Part shown: positions 25,273 to 37,080 of the stretch, in pieces
How positions within the stretch are numbered: the stretch's first letter is position 1
How the letters are laid out: each line of letters starts with the position of its first letter
Source: Antedon bifida
Lineage: Eukaryota > Echinodermata > Crinoidea > Comatulida > Antedonidae
NCBI GenBank assembly: GCA_963402885.1
Contig: OY727096.1
Span: 13,125,820 to 13,189,819 of the forward strand
Direction of reading: 5' to 3'
DNA length: 64,000 bases
Position numbers and translations under genes: made by a program
Notes under the pieces: model-generated
Databases searched by the model: none
Seen by the model: the letters and a program-made list of their open reading frames with translations, nothing else
What the model was told of the DNA's origin: nothing

Positions 25273-28065
25273 AGAGATTTAACGTTGAAATAACATCGTC
25301 TTCCTAACAGATGTTTTACGTTAATTTATCAATGTTGATCCAACGTTGAAATAACATTGTTTTTCTAACAAATGTTTTACGTTAATTTATAAATGTTGAT
25401 CCAACGTTGAAATAACATTGTATTTTTAACTAGAAATTTACGTTAATTTATCAATGTTGATCCAACGTTAAAATAACATTGTCCTTCTAACTAGTAATTT
25501 ACGTTAATTTATCAATGTTGATCCAACATTGAAATAACATTGTCTTTCTAACTAGTAATTTACGTTAATTTATCAATGTTGATCCAACGTTGAAATAACA
25601 TTGTATTTCTAACTAGAAATTTACGTTAATTTATCAATGTTGATCCAACGTTGAAATAACATTGTATTTTAAACTAGAAATTTACGTTAATTTATCAATG
25701 TTGATCCAACGTTGAAATAACATTGTATTTTTAACTAGAAATTTACGTTTTATTATCAATGTTGATCCAACGTTGAAATAACATCGTCCTTCTAACTAGT
25801 CATTTACGTTTTATTATCAATGTTGATCCAACGTTAAAATAACATTGTCCTTCTAACTAGTAATTTACGTTAATTTATCAATGTTGATCCAACGTTAAAA
25901 TCACATTGTATTTTTAACTAGTAATTTACGTTAATTTATCAATGTTGATCCAACATTGAAATAACATTGTCTTTCTAACTAGTAATTTAAGTTAATTTAT
26001 CAATGTTGATCCAACGTTAAAATCACATTGTCTTTCTAACTAGTAATTTACGTTAATTTATCAATGTTGATCCAACGTTAAAATCACATTGTATTTTTAA
26101 CTAGTAATTTACGTTAATTTATCAATGTTGATCCAATGTTGAAATAACATTGTATTTTTAACTAGAAATTTACGTTAATTTATCAATGTTGATCCAACGT
26201 TGAAATAACATTGTATTTTTAACAAGAAATATACGTTAATTTATCAATGTTGATCCAACGTTGAAATAACATTGTATTTTTAACTAGAAATTTACTTTAA
26301 TTTATCAATGTTGATCCAACGTTGAAATAACATTGTCTTTCTAACTAGTAATTTACGTTAATTTATCAATGTTGATCCAACGTTGAAATAACATTGTATT
26401 TTTAACTAGTAATTTACGTTAATTTATCAATGTTGATCCAACGTTAAAATCACATTGTATTTTTAACTAGTAATTTACGTTAATTTATCAATGTTGATCC
26501 AATGTTGAAATAACATTGTATTTTTAACTAGAAATTTACGTTAATTTATCAATGTTGATCCAACGTTGAAATAACATTGTATTTTTAACAAGAAATATAC
26601 GTTAATTTATCAATGTTGATCCAACGTTAAAATAACATTGTCTTTCTAACTAGTAATTTACGTTAATTTATCAATGTTGATCCAACGTTGAAATAACATT
26701 GTATTTTTAACTAGAAATTTACTTTAATTTATCAATGTTGATCCAACGTTGAAATAACATTGTCTTTCTAACTAGTAATTTACGTTAATTTATCAATGTT
26801 GATCCAACGTTGAAATAACATTGTATTTTTAACTAGTAATTTACGTTATGTTTATCAATGTTGATCCAATGTTGAAATCACATTGTATTTTTAACTAGTA
26901 ATTTACGTTGATTTATTAATGTTGATCCAACGTTGAAATAACATTGTATTTTTAACTAGAAATTTACGTTAATTTATTAATGTTGATCCAACGTTGAAAT
27001 AACATTGTCTTTCTAACTAGTAATTTACGTTAATTTATCAATGTTGATCCAACGTTGAAATAACATTGTATTTTTAACTAGTAATTTACGTTAATTTATC
27101 AATGTTGATACAACGTTGAAATAACATTGTCTTTATAACTATAAATTTACGTTAATATATCAATATTGATCCAACGTTGAAATAACATTGTATTTTTAAC
27201 AAGAAATTTACGTTAATTTATCAATGTTGATCCAACGTTGAAATAACATTGTGTTTTTAACTAGTAATTTGCGTTAATTTATCAATGTTGATCCAACGTT
27301 GAAATAACATTGTATTTTTAACTAGTAATTTACGTTAATTTATCAATGTTGATCCAACGTTGAAATAACATTGTATTTTTAACTAGAAATTTACGTTAAT
27401 TTATTAATGTTGATCCAACGTTGAAATAACATTGTCTTTCTAACTAGTAATTTACGTTAATTTATCAATGTTGATCCAACGTTGAAATAACATTGTATTT
27501 TTAACTAGAAATTTACGTTAATTTATCAATGTTGATCCAACGTTGAAATAACATTGTATTTTTAACTAGAAATTTACGTTAATTTATCAATGTTGATCCA
27601 ACGTTGAAATAACATTGTCTTTCTAATTAGTAATTTACGTTAATTTATCAATGTTGATCCTACGTTGAAATAACATTGTATTTTCAACTAGTAATTTACG
27701 TTAATTTATCAATGTTGATCCAACGTTATAATACAATTGTCTTTCTAACTAGTAATTTACGTTAATTTATCAATGTTGATCCAACGTTGAAATAACATTG
27801 TATTTTTAACTAGAAATTTACGTTAATTTATCAATGTTGATCCAACGTTGAAATAACATTGTATTTTTAACTAGAAATTTACGTTAATTTATCAATGTTG
27901 ATCCAACGTTGAAATAACATTGTCTTTCTAATTAGTAATTTACGTTAATTTATCAATGTTGATCCAACGTTGAAATAACATTGTATTTTCAACTAGTAAT
28001 TTACGTTAATTTATCAATGTTGATCCAACGTTGAAATAACATTGTATTTCTAACTAGTAATTTTT
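25273..28065. repeat. 61-bp AACGTT array
   Basis: About 45 head-to-tail units of 61 bp. Successive TGTTGATCC words lie at 25333, 25394 and 25455. The core is TGTTGATCCAACGTTGAAAT followed by AACATTGT, TTTTAACTAG and a TTTACGTTAATTTATCA segment. Runs of units with shared variants (for example 26040-26400 against 26440-26800, and 27480-27700 against 27770-28000) show block duplications inside the array. Confidence 0.93.
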
Positions 28066-30400
28066 TTCAAACAATTATTATTTTTGTTTTTCAATGTTAT
28101 TCCAACGTTATTTTAACGTTGAAATCCAGTTGTCATTTTCAAATGACATGTTTTCAACGTTGAAAACTGTTGAAATTATGTTGTTTTTTCAAACAATTAT
28201 TATTTTTGTTTTTCAATGTTAATTAAACGTTAAATTAAAGTTAAATTCTATTTAATTCTTTGGTTAAAATGACATGTTTTTAACGTTAATATTAAATAAT
28301 ATGTGTTTAAGTGCGTTGCCATTGATGTTTCAACGTTAAATTAACATTAGATTTCAGTTGGCGTTTTTTTTATCATCCTTTATTGTAAAACAATAAATGT
28401 ATGATGTAGCTTGATTATTTAGGAATTTTAGATTGGCAAATATTATTGTCTCTGTATAATACAAAAATGTTCTAGCTAGAAGTTGTGTTGAAAATTGAAT
28501 GATCCTGTCATGCAAGATCAAATTTCATTAGATACGAGCTTGTCATTGGTTAGTTTCGTTTTGATAAAATTTTGAAACTGGTGTCAGTATCATCAGTCAG
28601 TAATTTCAGTTACTGTACTTCGACGTAGGCTAGAAAAAAAGGCTCATCATTGAAATTGTCAAATAAGTATGTTTTCAGGTAGGAAAACAATCTTTTTTAT
28701 TTGTAATCTACTAATTTATAAGCTTAGAGCTTGACTATTTTACCCTTATCAATAGCTAGCCTCTAGTCTAGTACTAGTAGGCCACACATGCATAGCTAGG
28801 CTATAGTAGTAGGCTAGGCAGGCTGCCAAACTGCTGATGAACTGAATTCACTCACTAGGCCTAGGCCTAGTATGAGCATTTAGTATCATGCCTGTCAAGG
28901 GCAAACATTTGCCTTGCCAAGGATAACTACAGTACTGTACTTATTATGGTTATAAAATGGTATGTATTAGGCCTTAGTTCAATTCTTTCTTTATTTATCC
29001 AAAAGTATACATAAATATAACATTATAATATATAATTAGGGCCTAGTTGGCCTAGCTAGCTTTTTGCTAGGCTGTCTACAGTAGCTGCTAATGCTATTAT
29101 TAGTATTAATAGTATACAAACACATGCTAGCCTAGGACGGCTATTTGTTTAAACTCACTCGCTTTCTTTATTTCAGATTGTAGGCCTAGCTAAGGCCTAT
29201 GCCTAGCTAGAGTACAAAATAATGAAGTACATGTATAATCTTTTCTATGTGAATCAAACGAGAAAAATCTAATGGATGATCAATATTTTTATATACAAAA
29301 GGTTGGTATTTATAGTTCTTAACTTTAATATTGAATAAATATTAATACAGTGTTCCAATATTATTTACATAAATTGAATTGATTGCATATTTTACGTGTA
29401 AGTGTGAAATGATGTTCTGAATTGAATTTTTGTTTATGTACAGTATGATTTTTGAACAATGTGTTAAAGATATAATTGAACTGAACAATTTTTTTTTTAA
29501 TGTTTTGTTGAATATGCCGTCACTATAGAGTTGTTCACTTTGACCAAAAATTAGATTTTAAAAAATGCATTTGTACCTGAAAAATTAAAACAAACAATTG
29601 GTTTTTGGTTAAATATACTGTTTATTTTGTATTTTTGTTAAGTGAAATCTTTATTGTTTTTGTTTATTTTCTACGGCAAGTGAATATCTTTGTTAAAATT
29701 GAAAAATGGCAAGGTATTCAAAGTATGATTGTATTAATCTTCATTGTTCATGTTTTTTGGGGACAATAAATCTTTCAATTAATTTTTTACTGTATTATTT
29801 TTGTTTAAAACTACAGTAACTTGATTGAATTTGTTTCAGGTTTGGAAAAATGATATTATACACTTTTGGAAAGCATAGGACAATGTCAACACAGGAATCG
29901 AGGCAACTGTTTATTGACTAATCGGAACAATGCAATTACAGTATTGTATTATTGCCATTTCATTTGGACTTCTGCAACATTAGCACAAGGCACCTGTGAC
30001 GTGTGTTGTATTTATTGTGTTTTACTGTAATCAGCCAATATTTATAGTTATTCAATCATGTTAGTTGGAAAACATATTACAAACTGGTTATTAGTACCTG
30101 AGAACTGTCAGTGAGGATGTACATTATTTGATTGTTGCTTGGATTTTGCCTGATGATTTGATAACACCTGATTAAATGTTATTTTATGTTTTTATAGAAA
30201 TTAAAGATTAGTAAGATATACAGTATTTATAAAATGTCTCTATTGATGGATTTTGGGACGTAACAGTATACTTTACTACCAACTACTTTAAAACCGTTGA
30301 TTCAAATTGGATATAGTAATTCAACAAATCAATTACCATTGAAAATATGCCAGATTTCAGCTGTTACTATAAGCTGTTCTTCTATTAACTAAACCATTGC
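28066..30400. other. Central segment of the AACGTT insertion
   Basis: The first 290 bp hold two diverged copies of a TTTTTTTCAAACAATTATT unit with AACGTT words. From about 28360 the sequence is unique and AT-rich, with clusters of TAGGCCTAG words around 28740-29220. No ORF of note and no RNA gene recognised. Confidence 0.5.
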
Positions 30401-30419
30401 TATGTTAAATTATTGTTGA

Positions 30420-31497
30420 TAATTTCTATGTTGAATCAATGGTAAAAATGTGTTTACACTGAATCAACGTTGATCTGTATACGTTGATTAAACGTTATTT
30501 TTTCTACCTTGAATTTGGTTGATTACTCTACAATGGATCAACGTTGATATTTTTTTAAATTTAAACTTTAATTCAATAGTTTTTCAGCGTTATTTCAACG
30601 TTTGCGGATAATGTTGAATTAACTTTAATATTTCAACATTGAATCAACGTTGATAATTTCAACGTTAAATCTATGTTTTATCTAAATTTACGTTGATGCA
30701 AATTTTAATTTCAACTTAATTATTACGTTGTTTCAACGTTAATAATTTCAACATTGAATCAACATTGATAATTTCAACGTAGACATTTTGACGTTGTTTC
30801 AACGTTGATAATCTATGTTGAATCAACGTTGACATTTTTGTTGAGGCAAACTTCATTTTCAACCATTTTTTCAACGTTATTTCAACGTTACATATTTTAA
30901 CGTTGTTTCAACGTTGATAATTTCTATGTTGATTCAACGTTGACATTTACGTTGAGGCAAACTTTCATTTTCAACCATTTTTTCAACGTTATTTCAACGT
31001 TACCTATTTTAACGTTGTTTCAACGTTAATAATTTCTATGTTGATTCAACGTTGACATTTACGTTGAGGCAAACTTTCATTTTCAACCATTTTTTCAACG
31101 TTATTTCAACGTTACCTATTTTAACGTTGTTTCAACGTTGATAATTTCTATGTTGATTCAACGTTGACATTTAAGTTGAGGCAAACTTTCATTTTCAACC
31201 ATTTTTTCAACGTTATTTCAACGTTACTTATTTTAACATTGTTTCAACGTTGATAATTTCTATGTTGATTCAACGTTGACATTTACGTTGAGGCAAACTT
31301 TCATTTTCAACCAGTTTTTCAACGTTATTTCAATGTTACCTATTTTAACGTTGTTTCAATGTTGATAATTTCTCTGTTGATTCAACGTTGACATTTACGT
31401 TGAGGCAAACTTTCATTTTCAACCACTTTTTCAACGTTATTTCAACGTTTGCAGATAACGTTGAATTAACGTTAATTCAACCAATTTTTGCCCACTG
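30420..31497. repeat. 112-bp AACGTT array
   Basis: About six units. GAGGCAAAC words lie at 30843, 30954, 31066 and 31178, a period of 111-112 bp. Each unit includes TTTTTTCAACGTTATTTCAA, TTGTTTCAACGTTGATAATT and GATTCAACGTTGACATTTA. Less regular AACGTT words precede it from 30420. The array ends in GCCCACTGGG at 31488-31497. Confidence 0.9.
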
Positions 31498-32110
31498 GGT
31501 TTGGTCTTTCGACAAGATATTGGTATCAAAATACTCGGAATATATATATTTATATTCGTTGTAATAGAACATTTTTACTAAATGCAACCGGAAATGCTAT
31601 TTTTCTGTACTATTGACCCTTGACCTTGACTTGTACTGTATCTTAAAAACTGCTGGTCATAAAAATTTAAAAATGGTCTCAAATTGCTCAGACCTTATAT
31701 ATTTATATTTATTGTAATGCAATATTTTGGTAAAAAATGTCCGGAAGCAAAGTTATTGACCTTTGACATATATATAGCTTACAAGGACTTTTATTCAGTA
31801 GTCTCTGGTCATATCTCCATAACCCTTTGGTCTATTGACAAGATATTGGTATCAAAATACTCGGAATAAATATATTTATATTTGTTCTAATAGACCATTT
31901 TGACTAAATGTAACCGGAAATGCAATTTTTCTTTACTAGTGACCCTTGACCTTGACTCGCACTGTATCTAAAAAACGGCTGGTCATGGAAATTTAAAAAT
32001 GGTCTCAAATTGCTCAGACCATACATATTTATATTTATTGTAATGCAATATTTTGTAAGAAAATGACCGGAAGTAAAGTTATTCACCATTGACATAGAGA
32101 ATAGCTTTTA
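31498..32110. repeat. Left arm (inner part): two tandem ~320-bp units
   Basis: Two direct copies of a unit that starts with TTTGGTCT and ATTGGTATCAAAATACTCGG and runs through GACCCTTGACCTTGACT and AAATGGTCTCAAATTGCTCA. The pair recurs inverted at 33550-34160. Short frames at 31684-31869 and 31904-32095 are translations of these repeats. Confidence 0.85.
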
Positions 32111-33549
32111 CATTACAAGGATGGATAAATATTGGTCAGATTTTTTTGCCCTACTCTGACGTAATTTTCACTTTTACTAAGAATAATAATTAATACTTAA
32201 GTAATGTGGGACTCCAACAACCTCCAGATCACTAGCCTGACGTTCACTTAGGATAATTATTATTATTATTCAGTTCTTTTCTAAACTCGCATTTTCAAAT
32301 ATTGTTTTCAATTGCCACTTTGAACCTCTATAAATGTATTAATTGAAGATTTCTGATTTGGCTAAAAGTAGTAAATGTCAGAATGAGATTTGATGGTAAT
32401 TATAACCTATTTTATTAGGAAGATATCTTGCAGGTTTGTTTTGCCCATAACTGGTTTTCATTTATATGCAGCTTGGGTTGATGTAGATGACCCAATAACA
32501 GTGAATAAAAGGTTGTAATTCATTTGAATGTAAAGAAAAAAAAATTGTATTTAAATAGTGCTCTTTTTCCCGGATCAGGCTCTAGAACAGAAGGAAAACA
32601 GTTAAAATGGGTTGGTGGTCTTGTTGGCACTACTTAAGATGAGGAAATCGAACTAGATATCCCATCGAACTCAAAACACACAAATTTATCAAGATTTCAT
32701 CAAAATACATTCATAACAAACAATAACACTTTTTTTAACATTGTCTTAGTAATAATTTCAAAAGAAGTCAAGAAATATATCTTAAACAGAGATTATAAAA
32801 AAAATAGGAGTTGAAGCTTTTTGAAATTTGTGAGTAAAGTCTGGTTGTGGACTCCCTGAAAACATTTAGTAGCTTAAAGGAGGGAGATAAAATCATAAAA
32901 TGCTGTAAACATCAAAAACCTCTTGGTCACTTCTAACAATCTCACTCATTAAATAGATTCCTTGGCTTGGCGATATGACTCACAAAATGGCAGTCAATGT
33001 TAGCATTGAAAGATTGCTTCTCATATCTCGAAACATCTAGGAAGAAAACCAAGGAACGTCTATAACTACGTAATAATGTATGGCCGGCAGCTGTTCAATG
33101 TATGAGAAACCTCCATATATGAAAATGCATTAAAGGTACAAAAGTTGAATATCAACCACTCTCACTCATTGAGTGATTGCTGACACAATAAATGCATGGT
33201 ATTGATGTAATTAAAGATGTTTTAATCCAATTTTGGAGCTCCAGTTTCTTATCAGGAAAAATGTAAAAAGTATAGCAATTAACATTTCAGGAAAAGTGCA
33301 GGAAGAATCAATTTCACTACGTCATTTTAGTGAAGTGGATGGGAGAAAAATGACTACAGTGCAATGAATTTCTGCTTAAATTTTAACTATTGTCCAAAGT
33401 TGTTTACATAGATAAATGTGTTTACTTACACTATAAAGTATATACTAATATATATAAAAACTAAATATGTGAATTAGAAATTAAATATTCGAATGATAAT
33501 AATAATAATGTATAAACTCATTTTTAATCTCCTACCACATTGCCGATAC
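32111..33549. other. Central spacer of the 12.4-kb inverted repeat
   Basis: This is the only part of the element not present in an inverted partner. It is AT-rich, with no ORF, no recognisable transposase and no tandem repeat. Confidence 0.6.
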
Positions 33550-35765
33550 ATGCTCAAATAGATGTGATTTTCCGGTCATTTTCTAACAAAATGTCGCATT
33601 AAAATAAATATAAATATGTATGGTCTAAGCAATTTGAGACCATTTTTAAATTTCTATAATCAGCCGTTTTTTAGATACAGTGCAAGTCAAGGTCAGGGTC
33701 AATAGTGCAGAAAAATAGCATTTCCGGTTAGTAAAAATGTTCTATTACAACGAATATAAATATATTTATTCCGAGTATTTTGATACCAATATATTGTCAA
33801 TAGACCAAAGGGTTATGGAGATATTACCAGAGACTACTGAATAAAAATCCTTGCAAGCTATTCTTTATGTCAAAGGTCAATAACTTTGCTTCCGGACATT
33901 TTTTAACAAAATATTGCATTACAATAAATATAAATATATAAGGTCTGAGCAATTTGAGACCATTTTTAAATGTATATGACCTGCCGTTTTTAAGATACAG
34001 TACAAGTCAAGGTCAAGGGTCAATAGTACAGAAAAATATCATTTCCGGTTGCATTTAGTAAAAATGTTCTATTACAACGAATATAAATATATATATTCCG
34101 AGTATTTTGATACCAATATCTTGTCAATAGACCAAAGGGTTATGGAGATATGGCCATTTGGTCGCCATTTTGAAATTGGGGCTGTAACCATGGTTACGGG
34201 ATCGTGAAAATTTGTTACCTAGCATTTTTGGTATCCTAGCACCATAATAAAGTGAAATCAAGTGAAATCTCACTTTGGGCATTAAAATCCTACAGAAATA
34301 CACGAGGACCCTGACTACTAGGTAGTGATGTTGATTTAGGATCGATTAGGCCTATTATTCTTTGAAAACAGAACAGTAGGCCTATCAGCAGTAACATTAT
34401 TACAGTATTTTTATTGACAGATTAACAAATATATTGAAATAAAACGTTTTTTACCAATAAATGCATGAGAAATTGACGGATTCCACTGAGTTTTAGTCCT
34501 CTATTATCGTAGAAACAAAAATATTGAACATGCGTGAAATTCGCGAACAGTGTGCGAGGAACACGCCTGTAAAATCATCAATTTAAGGATTTATTTGTTA
34601 CTTTTTATGTGATTCTTTCATTAAAGCACTCATGAGGTATACTTCTAATGTGTGGTATTCACACGATAAAGCTAGTTATCAAATTTGGAGTACAAATACA
34701 AGCGAAGGAAACTAGCGCCAGGTTTATTAGTACGTACATGGACAACAATAAATAAAAATCGTAATATGCCTAGCCTACTAAAACAGGAATAGTGTATCAA
34801 TATTAAAATATTACACCAATTATTATTATATAAAAATTGATTAAATTATTTTCTGCATAGGCCTCTAGGTTAGGGATAAGCATATTAGCTAAAGTTTAAT
34901 TTTAGGCCTAGTATTACGATTGTCGGACGTAAGTCTTTCTCACACGCGCTCCAGAATTCTCTCGCAATTTTTTTTCTTTGCGGCATGTTATTTGATCGGC
35001 ATATCAGTTACTTTTATTCACCGCCAGTTATTGAACTTGTCCTGGCCATCGCTGTTCATTTTATTTGCGAGAGAGGTACACGTGTTGATTTCCTAGAGAA
35101 TGGAATGTCAAAAATGTCTTTGGCACGCCGCTCAGAGAGAAGCTGCTGAAACCACGTGCTATATAGGAGGGGAATCGCCAAATCCTCTCAGGGCAGAATC
35201 ACTCCGCCGCTACTTGCTAAATAGTAAAGAGGGATTTTCCATCTCTCGGGTCTACCGGATCGAGGCGCAGGGGTGTGACAAAATATTATTTTCACTCTGT
35301 TATGTTCGAGAGACATGTTAAATTAATTGTAAAGTGAACACGCTCGAAATGCCAACAAACATGGCAGTCATTTGATGATAAGTGTCGCTATAACAATTAT
35401 TGTTTATCGAAAGTTGAAGATTTTTAAAATATGGCGCATACCGAATTACGGATGCACAACTTTTGAACAGTTTGGGCACTTTTGTAAAAGTAAAATTTGA
35501 CACGATATGACTTGAATGAAAAAAACAATCGTTACATAAAAATAAACATTTTGAGTGTATTGAATCTATTTAGATACGCTAGGCCTATATATATATTATT
35601 ATATAAATAATTGATTATTATGCCTAAAATATAGCATAATAGCACGTTAAGATATGCCTCGCACCTTTTTGAAACTGTTAAATATATGCCTCACATTTTT
35701 GGAAATGATAAAATAATGCCTCGCACAAATATTTGGCGTGCCGCGCATGCCTCGCACATTGTCAA
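33550..35765. repeat. Right arm of the 12.4-kb inverted repeat
   Basis: Two inverted copies of the ~320-bp unit (33550-34160) are followed without interruption by the block matching 24705-25272 (34165-34730). After a right-specific segment come three GCCTCGCAC words (35655-35760) matching 23347-23460. This arm gives the uninterrupted order against which the two insertions in the left arm were recognised. Confidence 0.8.
34731..35640. other. Right-arm-specific segment with a GC-richer block
   Basis: It has no partner in the left arm, so it is either an insertion here or a deletion there. At 34963-35076, TCTCTCGCAA and TTGCGAGAGA form the ends of a loose inverted repeat. The stretch 35100-35290 is clearly richer in GC than its surroundings and can form local stems (GAGGGGA with TCCTCTC near 35167-35190). 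It is open for 73 codons on the plus strand, but the reading is not recognised. It could be a SINE or other retroposed RNA; I cannot identify it. Confidence 0.35.
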
Positions 35766-35988
35766 CACTCGTATTTCCTTAGGGTGTGTAGAAAGCGACG
35801 ACCTCGAATTGGACGACTCCAACGACCCGGGCGACCTCGAATTGGACGACCTAGAATTGGACGACCCATAACACGAAACCGACGACCCTTATAGCCTAGC
35901 CTAGCCTAGGCCCAAGTGTGGTATAACATCCCGAAGCCGAACATAGCCAAAGATCTTTAAACCATACCTTATATAATACTCGCAAGCA

Positions 35989-36243
35989 AACAATTGATTG
36001 AAAAAATACAGAAATATCGCCATTTGATACTGAATGTGTCGATACGAACAGATATGGAACGCCAAGAGTGCATCATTAAAACTGCATTCGACTCGATTAG
36101 CACACGAAATATCATAAACATGGCAAACCAGGTCAAAACGGCCCCTTTTTCAGCGGCGGCGTTGGCGTTCCATATCTGTTCGTTTGTTCGTGTCGACACA
36201 TTCAGTATCAAATGGCGATATTTCTGTATTTTTTCAATCAATT
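35989..36243. repeat. Nested palindrome inside the MITE
   Basis: TTGATTGAAAAAATACAGAA and the following ATATCGCCATTTGATACTGA (35990-36066) recur inverted at 36162-36240, with about 95 bp of loop. Frames read across it on both strands (35994-36248 plus, 35969-36523 minus) are mirror translations of the same palindrome, not genes. Confidence 0.8.
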
Positions 36244-36249
36244 CATAGT

Positions 36250-36620
36250 GGCCAAATCTGGCATAATTATGCCGTCTGGCATAATTTTGACCCATCTGGC
36301 ATCTAGCATTTATGCTAGGCATAATTTTAGAAAATCTGGCATAATTTGAAAAAAGCATTTTTACAGCGAATTGGCATATAATTTGGCATATTTTCGAAAA
36401 AATCTGGCATATTTTTGTAAAAATCTGGCATAATTTAGCCAAAAACATGAAGACCTTTTTTTTTTTTTTTTTTTTTTTTTTTTGGCTTCCAACCTTTGTG
36501 GTACATAAAACATATCCATACACCGCCCTCTAATACATTGGTTTTGTGCTATTTTGGCCTTAATTGTGCCTGGCATAATCTGGCATAATTTTGTGCTGCC
36601 ACCTAGCATAATTTGATTTC
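36250..36620. repeat. TCTGGCATAATTT short repeats and a 28-T run
   Basis: The word CTGGCATAATTT and close variants recur about ten times between 36256 and 36612 without a fixed period. They are interrupted by an uninterrupted T run at 36456-36483. The T run could be the tail of a minus-strand retroposed sequence or simple slippage. Confidence 0.6.
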
Positions 36621-36876
36621 GATCGCTGGCCACACTGAATCAATTGCTTGCTTGCGATTATTATATAAGGTATGGTTTAAAGATCTTTGGCTATGTTCGG
36701 CTTCGGGATGTTATACCACACTTAGGCCTAGGCTAGGCTAGGCTGTAGGGGTCGTCGGTTTCGTGTTATGGGTCGTCCAATTCTAGGTCGTCCAATTCGA
36801 GGTCGCCCGGGTCGTTGGGGTCGTCCAATTCGAGGTCGTCGCTTTCTACACACCCTATTTCCTTATGTACAAAATA

Positions 36877-37080
36877 AGTAGTATGTAAGAGATTTGGGGA
36901 GAACAAAGGAAATCTATTGTATAAGAATTATAGGAAAACAAAGGGTTTGCTAATTAAAATCCTAGGCTAACAAAGGGTTTGATAATTAAAGTCCTAGGCT
37001 AACAAAGGGGTATTTATAGGAGGAGGATAAGTACAGGGAAACAATAAGAAATCTACTTGATTAAAGTTAGGAAAACAAAT
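36877..37080 (+). repeat. Polinton terminal inverted repeat, left
   Basis: Begins AGTAGTATGTAAGAG and runs through AACAAAGGAAATCTATTGTA and AGGAGGAGGATAAGTACAGG to GTTAGGAAAACA. It is about 34 bp longer than the right copy because one CTAACAAAGGGTTTG-type subrepeat is duplicated. Confidence 0.9.

Larger units (their letters stand above)
25273..31497. mobile_element. 6.2-kb insertion made of AACGTT arrays
   Basis: The left arm of the big inverted repeat is continuous on the right-hand copy (AATTTCAAAATGGCGACC... to ...CCCTTTGGTCTATTGAC on the reverse strand). Here it is interrupted after CCAATTTCAAAATG and resumes at TTTGGTCTTTCGAC (31498). The insertion begins with AACGTTGAAATAAC repeats and ends in TTTTTGCCCACTGGG, the same terminus as the array at 17598-18300. 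It contains a 61-bp array, a 2-kb unique centre and a 112-bp array. About 30 bp of target seem to have been lost. The transposition mechanism is unknown. Confidence 0.7.
23339..35765. mobile_element. 12.4-kb inverted-repeat element with nested insertions
   Basis: Sequences at the left recur inverted at the right. GTGCGAGGCATGCGCGGCA at about 23347 pairs with TGCCGCGCATGCCTCGCAC at about 35741. The block around 24735-25272 (GTAACAAATTTTCACGATCC; TGAGATTTCACTTGATTTCA) pairs with 34165-34725, and 31498-32110 pairs with 33550-34160. If the insertions at 23497-24695 and 25273-31497 are removed, the left arm becomes one continuous inverted copy of the right arm, around a central spacer at 32111-33549. 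No transposase is visible. Exact outer ends and a target duplication could not be fixed, so 'element' is an inference from the symmetry. Confidence 0.7.
35782..36855. mobile_element. MITE with 10-bp target duplication and long inverted ends
   Basis: The left end GGGTGTGTAGAAAGCGACGA mirrors the right end TCGTCGCTTTCTACACACCC. The flanking duplication is TATTTCCTTA at 35772-35781 and 36856-36865. The arms are about 210-230 bp (35782-36000 and 36635-36855), partly built of 15-bp words of the type GACGACCTCGAATTG, and include CGAAGCCGAACATAGCCAAA. There is no transposase. A 9-11-bp duplication with arms of this length fits a non-autonomous Mutator-like element. The interior holds a second palindrome and a T-run segment. 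Confidence 0.88.

Noticed and set aside
25273..28065. CRISPR-like appearance of the 61-bp array
   Set aside because: There are no unique spacers; the whole unit repeats, and the genome is animal.
35969..36633. Open frames of 184, 90 and 84 codons around 36 kb
   Set aside because: They read through a palindrome, a T/A homopolymer and CTGGCATAA repeats inside a MITE, and the same peptide appears mirrored on both strands.
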